DNA from: an uncultured Chitinophagales bacterium
Lineage (GTDB): Bacteria > Bacteroidota > Bacteroidia > Chitinophagales > UBA2359
DNA length: 32,150 nt
NCBI GenBank assembly: GCA_937927195.1
Contig: CALBCY010000218.1
Location: 1 to 32,150 of the forward strand
Reading direction: 5' to 3'
Made by a program: the position numbers and the translations under genes. This document shows positions 1 through 8,575 of the stretch, piece after piece. The first letter of the stretch is position 1; each line of letters opens with the position of its first letter. The notes under the pieces are model-generated. The model did no database searches, was not told the DNA's origin, and saw only the letters and a list, made by a program, of their open reading frames with translations.

Positions 1-1
1 A

Positions 2-3000
2 ATCATTGTATGTCTACTTTTCTCTTTCATTTCATTTATTGCATATTCGCAATGTCCGCCTGAACAAGTTGGAACAGCCTGCGATGACAACAATCCCCAA
101 TCAATAAACGATGCGTATGATGCGGATTGCAATTGTGTGGGCATTGAGTATTGTGGTGGGATTTACCATTCATCTGTTAATGCTAAAAACGGTTTTAATC
201 TTAACATTTTTAATGGAAATTGTTTTGTTGTGTACGGCAATGCCCCATGTGAACCTATTCTAGGGCAACAATTTTCTTCTATCCAGTTACAAGCAGGCCA
301 AACTTATGGTATGGGTTTATCACTATTAGCCTGTAATTGTTTTGATGGTTTATACTGTGAATTTGAAACCTTTCATTCTATAAGTTTCTGGGCTGACCTT
401 GACCAAGATGGAGTTTTTCAAGAAGAAGAAAACTTCTTTAATAGTCAAGGGAACGATTATGCTGCAAGTTGGTACTCTTTTGGTGGTGGAATAAGTTTAA
501 ACATTCCTGAAGATCAACCTGCAGGAATGTTTTTAATGCGAGCCATGTACTATTTCGACGATGGTTCTGGGGAAATTCCTGACCCTTGCTTAGAGGCAGC
601 TACTGTAGTAAATTTTGTGGTTGAGATTGTAGATTCCTTAGATTCACAAAACTGTCAATCAACTTGTAATTGTGTAGGTTGCACTGATCCTTGTGATTCA
701 AATTATGACCCTATTGCTACTGAAAATGATGACACTTTGTGTGCTGGTGATGCAAATGTTAATTGTGGATGCACCGACCCTGCAGCTTGTAATTATTCAC
801 CAGAGGCTTTGTACAATGATTTCAATTGCGATTATGGTATATCAGAATGCGATCTACCTTGCGAAGATCAATATGAATTTAGTATTGTAATTCAATCGGA
901 TTATGACGATGATATGTATTTCAACTTAACAAACTTAGAAAATGAGGTTGTCTATCTTTCTGGAACGCCAAACGATGTAGAATTTACAGATTTTGGAATC
1001 TTCTTGCTTAATGATGAAATTTATTCTTGTGATTTGATTCCAGGGTGCTATGAAATCTCGGCAAGTCTAAATGGAATTGGATCAGGTAATTTTTCTTTTT
1101 CAAACTCTGAAGGAACACTTAGCAGCGGAAATTTTTCATTTTCGCCTGAGCAAAATAGCTATTCTAATACCTTCTGCTTTGGAGTAACTGAGACTCCAGG
1201 TTGTTCAGATGTAGATGCTTGTAATTTTGATCCAGAGGCAACTATTAATGATTTATCTTGTATTTATGAAATTAGCTGCCCTAATGACCCTTGCCTAAAC
1301 TCTGGCAATATCTATGAATGGGATGCAAGTACTTGCGATTGTATTTTAACAGAGACTTTTGAAATTGTTTATGGCTGTGCCGATCAAGAAGCCTGTAATT
1401 TTAATCCTTTGGCAGATTGTGATGACGCAAGTTGTGTTTATACCGCAACTTGCGATTTAGATCCATGCGATAATGGAATGGCTTATGTATGGGATGAAAG
1501 TCTTTGTGATTGTGTTATTGATCTGACCATTGAAATTGTTTACGGCTGTGCCGATCCAGACGCATGCAATTTTGATCCTTCAGCAGATTGTGAAGATCCA
1601 AGTAGTTGTATCTACATTATGGAATGCGATAGTGACCTATGTACAAACGGAGGAATTTATGAATGGGATGAAAACTCTTGCCAATGTGAATTGCTTACTG
1701 CAACTAGTCCTGGCTGCGCAGATCAAAATGCTGTAAATTATGATCCGCTTGCCATTTGTTTTGAAAACTGTATTTACAATCCAGATTGTACTCCAGGCAC
1801 ACCCTGCGATGATGGGAATCCAGCATCAATTAATGATCTTTACGATGAAAATTGCGTTTGCCAAGGAACAGAATATTGTGGTGAAGATGTCTATTTCTCC
1901 TATGAATATCCTGAGGCAAATACCGCTTATAGTATTGAATTAAGTGGCCCCAATTGTACTTCAACAATTTTCAGCAATGGCAATTGTATTTTCCCAAATG
2001 GATTGGTTGCCAACTCAATCACTCCTGTCTTGTCTGGTGAAAGCTACACCATGGAAATCCAACTTACAGATTGTCTCGTTCCTATAACTGAAGATCTTCA
2101 TTATGGTGAACGTTCAATGGCCATTTGGCTTGACCTCAATCAAGATGGACTGTTTGATAATGATTCAGAATTGCTTTTGTTTCTAAACAATTTTGATTAT
2201 TTATCAACCTCTACTGTATCAATTACCATTCCCGCAGGCGCGCCTTTAGGGCTAACCGGAATGAGATACCGATATGCAACCAATACCAACAACTTACTTC
2301 CCAATCCCTGTGATGTAGCTCCGAGTGGTGGACAATACAGTGATGGTGGAACCTTACACACTTTCTTTGTCGAAGTAGTAGATGAATCAAATATTGAGGC
2401 TTGCGCATTAGATTGTTCTTGCACAGGTTGTACAGATCCGTGTGATTCCAATTTTGATCCCTATGCCTTGGTAAACGACGACACTATGTGCGCTGGTGAC
2501 AACCTTTGCGGATGCATGGATCCCAATTCTTGCAATTTTGATGCAAATGCAGTTTATACAGATTTTTCCTGTCTACAAAATATCAATTGTGAGTTGCCTT
2601 GTGAAGGGTCTTATAATTTGGCAGTTGAAATTGGTTATTTTGTAGAATATTACATCGTGGATCTTAATACTGATGAGATCCTATATTATGGTCTTCCTAG
2701 TGAATTCTCTAACTTTTCTATTTGTGATTTAGAGGCTTGTTATGCATTAGTTGTCACAAGCTTTGACGACACCTATTTCTCTTGGGACTTGACTGATCAA
2801 AATGGGATGAATATTTCCAATGGTTTTGAAGAGCTAAGCCCTAATGAAACAAGATATATTGATATTGGCAATTGTACTTGTCTTGGGCCAAATGCTGAAA
2901 TTGATGATTGCGGATGCACAGATGCTCTTGCTTGTAATTATGATTCTGAAGTAAACAATGATGACGGTTCTTGCATTTACGAAACCGCTTGTCAAACAAT

Positions 3001-5401
3001 ACCAACTTGCGAAAATGACGGCAATGTTTTTGCGTGGAATGCGGGGACTTGCGAATGTCAATTGGTAATGGTAGTAGATTTTATTTTTGGTTGCAACGAT
3101 CCAAATGCTATCAATTTTTCTGGCATGGGAGTCTGTGATGATGGAAGTTGTGTTTATGGTGGATGCCCAGCGAATGTCACAGAAACCATTCAATTTAATG
3201 ATCCTCCACAATCTTCACAAGACTGCGATGGCAACACTTATCTTGAAAGTCTTGGCATGCATCCAAGCAATTCACTTTTAGAGATAAACAATTTGATCCC
3301 TGGTGAAACCTATTGTTTCAGAAATGATCAAAACTATTTAATCAGTGTTTATAGCGACCCCAACCTTGAAAGCATCAATGGAGACATAGCTTATGTTTGT
3401 GTAACAACTGAATGGCCTACACTCTATATACAGACCAATGAATTGGACGATTGTGATGCCTCGTCGGTAGACAATCAATCCTTGATTGAAATGGAATGCA
3501 TATCCTGTTTAGGTGGGATTTGTGGTACTTCATGCTTTGATGTATTTACTGATTCTGGCGGAGTCATAGGTACTTATGAAGACGAGGAAAACGAAACATA
3601 CGTTATTTGTCCAGACGATTTTGAGACGCTTACGATTGTTGAATTTCATTCTTTCAACACCCGCATAGGTTTGGATCAAATGTATATTTACGATGGACCA
3701 GATACCAATTCACCGCTCATTTCAACTTCTAATGGAGATCCGTATTGGGAATGGGATAGCAGTATGAATGAAGCCATGGGAACAGGAAATCCAGTTGAAG
3801 AGGGGCCTTTTGTTTCTTCCCATCCCACTGGCTGTCTTACCTTTGTTTGGAGTTCAGGAACTGGCACTTCCAATGGCGAAGGCTGGACGGCATTGATTGC
3901 TTGTCTTCCCTCATATTCAGGCTGTTTAGATCCATGTTATGTAAACTTCGATCCATACGCCAGTATAAGTGATCCCAGCCTCTGCTTTGGCGAATCGCGT
4001 TGTGGATGTACCGATATGGATGCATGCAATTATGATCCGCAAGCAATTGAAGAGGATGGGTCTTGTATATTGGAAACTGCTTGCGACAATATACCAACCT
4101 GTGAAAATGAAGGCAACGTTTTTGAATGGAATGACGAGGCTTGCGAATGTGTACAAACATTATTTGTTGATTTGATTCTTGGCTGTACTGATCCCGAAGC
4201 TATAAATTACAATCCAATGGCTACTTGTGATGATGGAAATTGTATTTATGGTGGCTTTGCTTCTACTATTTATATGGACAATGACAACTCCGGTGATTTC
4301 ACAGAAGGAGATGAGCCTATCGCTGGAGCAATCGTTCTGTTTGAAGGGCCTGATGGATTTGTTTTCACCAGTGTTTCGGATCAAATGGGCCTAATTGAAA
4401 CAGGTAATCTGCCCCTAGGAAACTATACTATAACCATATATCTTCCAGCTGGAATTCAATTTTCCGATGGAAGCAGCCAGATTTCTTTTGAATCTTCCTT
4501 GGGAGAGGATGGTGAAATTACTGATTTTGGTTCATCATCGGATGGAGGCAGCATTCCCATCAATGGTGAAATGGAAAACCCTTGTGAAGGATTTTCAGCT
4601 TTTGCCGAAGCGGTATGCCTAGCAGATGGATCTTACTTTTTAGTTATAAACACTTTGCCTATTTCAGGGAACAATGTATTTGTTGTCATTGATAACAATT
4701 CTGGAAACAGTACAGAATCTATGGGCGGTATTGTTGTGTTGGAAGGCTTTCTTGATCAAACGGGATATGATATTAATGTTTATCTATTAAATGATCCCTC
4801 TTGCTCGATCAATTTAGTACAATCACAAATAAATTGCACAACCACCGAAATCAGCTTACTGCGTTTCAATGGAACTGTCGAACAAAATGGGAACCAACTG
4901 GTTTGGCAAACTGCAAGCGAAAACAATTCTGACTACTTCCTGCTTGAACGTTCCGTTGATGGACAAATTTTTGAATCAATCGGTTCACGTATTTCAACAC
5001 AAGGAAATTCCAATATTAATAATGGTTACGAATACTTGGACAAAGAAATTGAATCTGGTGTTTACTATTACCGATTGACCGAATATGATAAAGAAGGAAA
5101 AGCAAATGTCATTAACAAAATTGTTCGACTGGAAAGAGCAGCTGTATCTTTTGCAAATTTGATCATTTCACCAATACCAACTAGTCAGTTTTTAAATGTT
5201 CAATTCGATTCTGAAATAGATGGAACAGTTCAGATGAAAACATATGACTTAACTGGAAAACAAATTTCACTACAATCTCAAAATGTTGATCAAGGATTCA
5301 ACAGCTTGAAATTGACTGTTGGAAAATATCCAGTTGGCACTTATTTCATTCAGCTAATGATGGATGGTGAAATGAAAGTAGAAAGGTTTGTTGTAAAATA
5401 A
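2..5401 (+). CDS. Large cysteine-rich T9SS type A surface protein (5' partial)
   Basis: The reading frame is open from base 2, so the start codon lies upstream of the window; the GTG at 137 is internal. The first in-window residues are a hydrophobic signal-peptide core ending in AYSQ (about bases 2-52), so little is missing. Domains in order: a CDDxNPxSINDxYD Cys motif (about 85-140), a GEVED-like domain (about 380-570, WADLDQDG), several Cys repeats of the form GCxDPxACNxDPxA (about 676-860 and 1198-1790), a second CDDGNP motif and second GEVED-like domain (about 1797-2290), more Cys repeats (2420-3160), a CUB-like domain (about 3525-3905, IYDGPDT), Cys repeats again (3920-4255), an SdrD-B-like domain (about 4256-4500), a fibronectin-like stretch (4870-5140) and a T9SS type A sorting domain (about 5155-5398, ending RFVVK). 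Probably a secreted adhesin or structural surface protein; ligand unknown. Confidence 0.9.
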   Translation: MIVCLLFSFISFIAYSQCPPEQVGTACDDNNPQSINDAYDADCNCVGIEYCGGIYHSSVNAKNGFNLNIFNGNCFVVYGNAPCEPILGQQFSSIQLQAGQTYGMGLSLLACNCFDGLYCEFETFHSISFWADLDQDGVFQEEENFFNSQGNDYAASWYSFGGGISLNIPEDQPAGMFLMRAMYYFDDGSGEIPDPCLEAATVVNFVVEIVDSLDSQNCQSTCNCVGCTDPCDSNYDPIATENDDTLCAGDANVNCGCTDPAACNYSPEALYNDFNCDYGISECDLPCEDQYEFSIVIQSDYDDDMYFNLTNLENEVVYLSGTPNDVEFTDFGIFLLNDEIYSCDLIPGCYEISASLNGIGSGNFSFSNSEGTLSSGNFSFSPEQNSYSNTFCFGVTETPGCSDVDACNFDPEATINDLSCIYEISCPNDPCLNSGNIYEWDASTCDCILTETFEIVYGCADQEACNFNPLADCDDASCVYTATCDLDPCDNGMAYVWDESLCDCVIDLTIEIVYGCADPDACNFDPSADCEDPSSCIYIMECDSDLCTNGGIYEWDENSCQCELLTATSPGCADQNAVNYDPLAICFENCIYNPDCTPGTPCDDGNPASINDLYDENCVCQGTEYCGEDVYFSYEYPEANTAYSIELSGPNCTSTIFSNGNCIFPNGLVANSITPVLSGESYTMEIQLTDCLVPITEDLHYGERSMAIWLDLNQDGLFDNDSELLLFLNNFDYLSTSTVSITIPAGAPLGLTGMRYRYATNTNNLLPNPCDVAPSGGQYSDGGTLHTFFVEVVDESNIEACALDCSCTGCTDPCDSNFDPYALVNDDTMCAGDNLCGCMDPNSCNFDANAVYTDFSCLQNINCELPCEGSYNLAVEIGYFVEYYIVDLNTDEILYYGLPSEFSNFSICDLEACYALVVTSFDDTYFSWDLTDQNGMNISNGFEELSPNETRYIDIGNCTCLGPNAEIDDCGCTDALACNYDSEVNNDDGSCIYETACQTIPTCENDGNVFAWNAGTCECQLVMVVDFIFGCNDPNAINFSGMGVCDDGSCVYGGCPANVTETIQFNDPPQSSQDCDGNTYLESLGMHPSNSLLEINNLIPGETYCFRNDQNYLISVYSDPNLESINGDIAYVCVTTEWPTLYIQTNELDDCDASSVDNQSLIEMECISCLGGICGTSCFDVFTDSGGVIGTYEDEENETYVICPDDFETLTIVEFHSFNTRIGLDQMYIYDGPDTNSPLISTSNGDPYWEWDSSMNEAMGTGNPVEEGPFVSSHPTGCLTFVWSSGTGTSNGEGWTALIACLPSYSGCLDPCYVNFDPYASISDPSLCFGESRCGCTDMDACNYDPQAIEEDGSCILETACDNIPTCENEGNVFEWNDEACECVQTLFVDLILGCTDPEAINYNPMATCDDGNCIYGGFASTIYMDNDNSGDFTEGDEPIAGAIVLFEGPDGFVFTSVSDQMGLIETGNLPLGNYTITIYLPAGIQFSDGSSQISFESSLGEDGEITDFGSSSDGGSIPINGEMENPCEGFSAFAEAVCLADGSYFLVINTLPISGNNVFVVIDNNSGNSTESMGGIVVLEGFLDQTGYDINVYLLNDPSCSINLVQSQINCTTTEISLLRFNGTVEQNGNQLVWQTASENNSDYFLLERSVDGQIFESIGSRISTQGNSNINNGYEYLDKEIESGVYYYRLTEYDKEGKANVINKIVRLERAAVSFANLIISPIPTSQFLNVQFDSEIDGTVQMKTYDLTGKQISLQSQNVDQGFNSLKLTVGKYPVGTYFIQLMMDGEMKVERFVVK

Positions 5402-5642
5402 AGAGTGGTACCGAGCTGTGCTAAAATTTGAATCCAAAAAATTAACCAAGTAGCTTGTAAACAAATTCAACCCATAGTATCTAATGACACCAATACCATA
5501 CACAAGAGAGGAGAGCAAGAGCTTGCCATGAACAACTTTTGGCTTTAAGTACCTTATAACAATAACAAGAAGATCATTCTGAGTTTTTCTAAAATACAAT
5601 TGCAAACATTTTGTTAAATTGTGGTTCAACTAGCAAAAAAAC

Positions 5643-6026
5643 ATGAGACTCAACCAAATCACCGTATTGTCTAAAGACCTGAATGTGTCCATTCAATTTT
5701 ATCAAAAACTAGGATTGAAACTTATAGTAGATTCAATTCCTCATTACGCTAGATTGGTTTGCCCAGATGGAGACTCAACTTTTTCTCTTCACCATTCTGA
5801 GCAATTTCAAAATACAGCGCCAGTTTGGATATACTTCGAATGCGACAATTTGGATGAAGAATATCAACGCCTCAAAAAGGAAGGCTTAGATTTTGAACAT
5901 GAGCCCATTGATCAGAACTGGTTGTGGCGAGAGGCTAGATTGAAAGACCCAGATGAACATCAAATAATTTTATACAAAGCTGGGGAGAATCGAATCAATC
6001 CTCCTTGGAAAATCAAAAACTCTTAA
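5643..6026 (+). CDS. VOC-superfamily (glyoxalase/bleomycin-resistance fold) protein
   Basis: A 127-residue single-module protein. The N-terminal MRLNQITVLSKDLNVSIQFY and the later PDEHQIILY are typical of the first and last strands of the vicinal oxygen chelate fold, and the length fits one VOC unit. VOC proteins bind a divalent metal and act as dioxygenases, lyases or drug-binding proteins, usually as dimers. Candidate metal ligands are the early Gln/His positions and the late Glu/His (PDEHQ), but these cannot be assigned without an alignment. No signal peptide, so cytosolic. It is preceded by a 241 bp spacer with an A-rich leader and no Shine-Dalgarno site. The substrate cannot be told from sequence. 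Confidence 0.85.
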   Translation: MRLNQITVLSKDLNVSIQFYQKLGLKLIVDSIPHYARLVCPDGDSTFSLHHSEQFQNTAPVWIYFECDNLDEEYQRLKKEGLDFEHEPIDQNWLWREARLKDPDEHQIILYKAGENRINPPWKIKNS

Positions 6027-6057
6027 TTTAAATATTTCAAAAACTAAACCATACAAA

Positions 6058-6567
6058 ATGAAAAATCTGTTTCTACTTTTATTAGTTTCAGTATTGACAA
6101 TGCCCGTTCTGGCTCAAAAATTTGAAGTTCCTAAAGATTACACACTAGAATTGAAAGAAGATTATGCTCCTTATGAACAAGACGTCATCGATGCTGTTGA
6201 ATGGCTGGTCAGCACAGCTATTTCAGATGAGACAAAAAAGAGAAAAGAAGTAAACACGTTTTTAATGAAATGGTTGACTGGCAGTCCAAATGTAATGATT
6301 GAAATTAATTCAGAGGTACTCCCGTTTATGTCTAAATGCTCTGATTGTTTGATGATTTTTATGGGTGGATGGGCAGAATATTCTTTGAAAGAAAAAGATT
6401 TCAAAAACAAATTAAAAGGCAATCTTGCAGGTATTGAAAAGGTAATTGAGTTTTATAGTAAAAACAAAAGCAGTTTGGGAAAAATTAAAAGCATTGAAAA
6501 TTTGATTAAAATGCAGAAAAAGGGGAATTTGGAAGAACACATAGCCTCCCAAATTTCCAAGGAATAA
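6058..6567 (+). CDS. Small exported protein of unknown function
   Basis: A 169-residue protein that starts 31 bp after the VOC gene. Residues 1-19 form a clear signal peptide (LFLLLLVSVLTMPVLAQ), so the mature protein is periplasmic or surface-exposed. The rest looks mainly helical and lysine-rich, with one Cys-x-x-Cys pair in SKCSDCLM near residue 93 that could form a disulfide. No lipobox, membrane anchor or T9SS tail. I do not recognise a family. The tight spacing to the VOC gene suggests co-transcription. Confidence 0.75.
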   Translation: MKNLFLLLLVSVLTMPVLAQKFEVPKDYTLELKEDYAPYEQDVIDAVEWLVSTAISDETKKRKEVNTFLMKWLTGSPNVMIEINSEVLPFMSKCSDCLMIFMGGWAEYSLKEKDFKNKLKGNLAGIEKVIEFYSKNKSSLGKIKSIENLIKMQKKGNLEEHIASQISKE

Positions 6568-6625
6568 GAGATCGACCATGCTGATATAGACGAAACATGC
6601 TCGGCTAGGTTTTTAATTATCAATT

Positions 6626-7750
6626 ATGCGAACATTTGAAAATATAATAATCGGCGCTGGACCAGCAGGATTGGCTGTAGCTGGTAGAATGAGTAGGCAT
6701 AATTTACCTTTTGAAATTTTAGAACAAGCAGATCAAGTGGGTGTCAGATGGCGGAATCATTATGATCGACTTTTATTACATACGGTTAAAGAGTATTCTC
6801 ACCTTCCATTCAAACCATTTCCCAAGGACTACCCTCGTTATGTTCCCAGGCAAATGTTTGTTGATTATTTGGAAAGTTATGCCAATGAATTTAAGATTCA
6901 CCCACAATTTAATCAGGCTGTAAAATCTATAAAAAAGAGGGGTGAGAAATGGTTGGTCGAAACTGAGAATCAATCACTCCAAGCGAATAATGTTGTAATT
7001 GCCACAGGAATTAATAGGATTCCCAATATTCCAAAATGGCCTGGACAAGAGCTGTTTAAAGGTGAAATAATACACAGCATATCCTATAAAAACGCCGAAC
7101 CATTTTTGGCAAAAAAAGTTTTAGTTGTTGGTTTGGGAAACACTGGCGCAGAATTGGCCCTAGATCTAAGCGAACATGACATTGAAACCTTTCTATCTGT
7201 CAGAAGTCCAGTAAATATTGTCCCTCGCGATGTTATGGGCCGACCAGTCCAAGTAACAGGAAAGATGCTCGCCAAATTGCCTTTCAATATCGGAGATTGG
7301 ATTGGTTCAAAAGTAGGTAAGTTGGTCATTGGAGATTTGGGCAAATATGGTGTCCCAATCAGCAAAATTTCACCAAGTGCCCAATTAAGGGAACATGGTC
7401 AAACACCTGTCATTGACCTCGGAACATCCAAACAAATAAAATCTGGAAAAATCCAAGTAGTTGGTGATCTTAGCTCATTCTATGAAAAAGGAGTCCTACT
7501 AAAGTCAGGAAATCAAATAGAAATTGATCAAGTTATTTTAGCAACAGGTTACAAAGCAAAGGTTCAAGATTTCATTCCAAACATTACTAAAATACTGGAT
7601 AAAAAAGAAGTTCCAATACCTCAAATTGGAAAAGGAGATTATAAAGGATTGTATTTTTCAGGTTATGACTATAATAAACTAGGTGGAATACTCGGAACCA
7701 TCATTGAAGATTCCCGAACAATAACAGAGCACATCTTAAACAAAAATTAA
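6626..7750 (+). CDS. Flavin-containing monooxygenase-like NAD(P)/FAD oxidoreductase
   Basis: A 374-residue cytosolic protein. It has an N-terminal FAD-binding Rossmann motif GAGPAG (residues 10-15), a second dinucleotide motif GLGNTG for NAD(P)H (169-174), ATG motifs at 126-128 and near the C-terminus (LATGYK), and the FMO signature FKGEIIHSISY (144-154, pattern FxGxxxHxxxY). The Tyr at the end of that signature favours an FMO or YUCCA-like enzyme over a Baeyer-Villiger monooxygenase, which has W-P/D there. Such enzymes use NADPH and O2 to oxygenate a nucleophilic N or S, or a keto acid. Length is normal for the compact bacterial form. It lies 58 bp after the exported protein and may or may not share its transcript. 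Substrate unknown. Confidence 0.9.
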   Translation: MRTFENIIIGAGPAGLAVAGRMSRHNLPFEILEQADQVGVRWRNHYDRLLLHTVKEYSHLPFKPFPKDYPRYVPRQMFVDYLESYANEFKIHPQFNQAVKSIKKRGEKWLVETENQSLQANNVVIATGINRIPNIPKWPGQELFKGEIIHSISYKNAEPFLAKKVLVVGLGNTGAELALDLSEHDIETFLSVRSPVNIVPRDVMGRPVQVTGKMLAKLPFNIGDWIGSKVGKLVIGDLGKYGVPISKISPSAQLREHGQTPVIDLGTSKQIKSGKIQVVGDLSSFYEKGVLLKSGNQIEIDQVILATGYKAKVQDFIPNITKILDKKEVPIPQIGKGDYKGLYFSGYDYNKLGGILGTIIEDSRTITEHILNKN

Positions 7751-7808
7751 TGCTTTTCACAGAAAATTAGTTAAAAGACAATCCATTTTTAATCTATTAT
7801 ATCGAATT

Positions 7809-7839
7809 TTAATTGGTTAAAAAAAATCAAACCAATTAA
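7809..7839 (+). terminator. Hairpin after the monooxygenase gene, possible terminator
   Basis: Perfect 10 bp inverted repeat: TTAATTGGTT at 7809-7818 and AACCAATTAA at 7830-7839, with an 11-base A-rich loop. It sits 59 bp after the stop at 7750. The stem has only two or three G-C pairs and is not followed by a clean T run, so terminator function is uncertain; it could also be a protein-binding dyad. Confidence 0.35.
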
Positions 7840-8076
7840 TTCTGGCAAGAGTCAGTTCTTTTTAGCCAAGCCATTTTGTTGTTAGCAATGCCTACAATCA
7901 AAGACTGAAATGCAAAATAGGCCAATTCAGTAGTTTAATACGAGGCAGATTAACTTAATTGCGAAATTATTATATGTTTAATGTTACATATCACAAATTT
8001 GCTGTCTTAAAAATGAAGATTGGCTCGATCTATGAGTCTATTTTGGTGAGCAGTCAAACATGTAGAGATTGAGAGA

Positions 8077-8096
8077 GATTTGGGAATTCTCAAATC
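8077..8096. promoter_or_regulatory. Near-perfect 20 bp palindrome upstream of small membrane protein
   Basis: The sequence GATTTGGGAATTCTCAAATC is a palindrome with one mismatched pair (9 of 10 pairs match) around a central GAATTC. It ends 76 bp before the ATG at 8173. Size and symmetry fit an operator for a dimeric regulator; no promoter could be placed with confidence. Confidence 0.3.
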
Positions 8097-8172
8097 ATAA
8101 TTGCACCATTTTAGTAATACTAAGTTTTGTATTACAGATCTTCATCTATTGGGTTCACGGAATTGGATACAT

Positions 8173-8532
8173 ATGCAAATGAAATTTGAAAGAGCTGATA
8201 TACTGAGGTATGTCCAAAATGAAATGTCGACTGACGAAACTAAGGCTTTTGAAGCCGAATTAGAAACCAATCAAAAGTTGAAGGAAGAAGTTTCTTTTTT
8301 TCTCAATATGGATGCTAACATAGCAATGGTAAAGGAGGAAGCACAAAAGGAAACACTTCAAGATGCAGAGCTCAGTTCTGATGAAATTGTTAAAGAAGGA
8401 TACAAACCATCTACTGCAGATACAAGTCCTCCTTCCTCCGCTAAAAACAGCTTATCTTATTATGTAGGCAAAGTTTTGATTGGAATGGTCTTACTATTCG
8501 GTGGCTATCTTGCTTATCTTTTTATATTCTAA
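8173..8532 (+). CDS. Small single-pass membrane protein with anti-sigma-like N-terminus
   Basis: Of the in-frame starts I chose the ATG at 8173 (119 residues); a second ATG at 8179 is equally possible, and the TTG at 8101 adds non-coding-looking residues. The N-terminal part (ADILRYVQNEMSTDETKAF, residues 8-26) resembles the helical cytosolic region found at the start of many Bacteroidota anti-sigma and membrane-anchored regulators (EYLxGxMSxEExxxFE style). An acidic linker and a Pro/Ser-rich stretch follow, then one C-terminal membrane helix (about 98-118). It would therefore be tail-anchored with the N-terminus in the cytosol. It converges on the minus-strand block with 43 bp between stops. 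The role is inferred only from resemblance; no sigma factor is adjacent. Confidence 0.7.
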   Translation: MQMKFERADILRYVQNEMSTDETKAFEAELETNQKLKEEVSFFLNMDANIAMVKEEAQKETLQDAELSSDEIVKEGYKPSTADTSPPSSAKNSLSYYVGKVLIGMVLLFGGYLAYLFIF

Positions 8533-8575
8533 AAAAAATCTCCATTTAAATCAATATCCAATCTTCTCGAACGGA

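Larger units (their letters stand above)
7751..8172. other. 422 bp intergenic region without a supported gene
   Basis: No open frame here has coding character. The region holds a hairpin just after the monooxygenase (7809-7839), a short dyad ATATGT/ACATAT at 7972-7991, and a 20 bp near-palindrome at 8077-8096 upstream of the small membrane protein. The frame of that protein can be extended upstream to a TTG at 8101, but the added residues have no coding character. Confidence 0.6.

Noticed and set aside
2834..3211. Minus-strand open frame of 125 residues inside the large surface protein
   Set aside because: It lies wholly antisense to a frame with clear domain repeats, has no recognisable motif, and arises from the repetitive composition.
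676..4260. Regularly spaced Cys-coding repeats considered as a CRISPR or DNA-level repeat array
   Set aside because: The repeats are protein-level, vary at DNA level, keep the reading frame and have no spacer-repeat structure.
5354..5629. Minus-strand open frame of 91 residues covering the end of the surface protein gene
   Set aside because: Starts in AT-rich spacer, overlaps the T9SS tail antisense, and shows no coding character.
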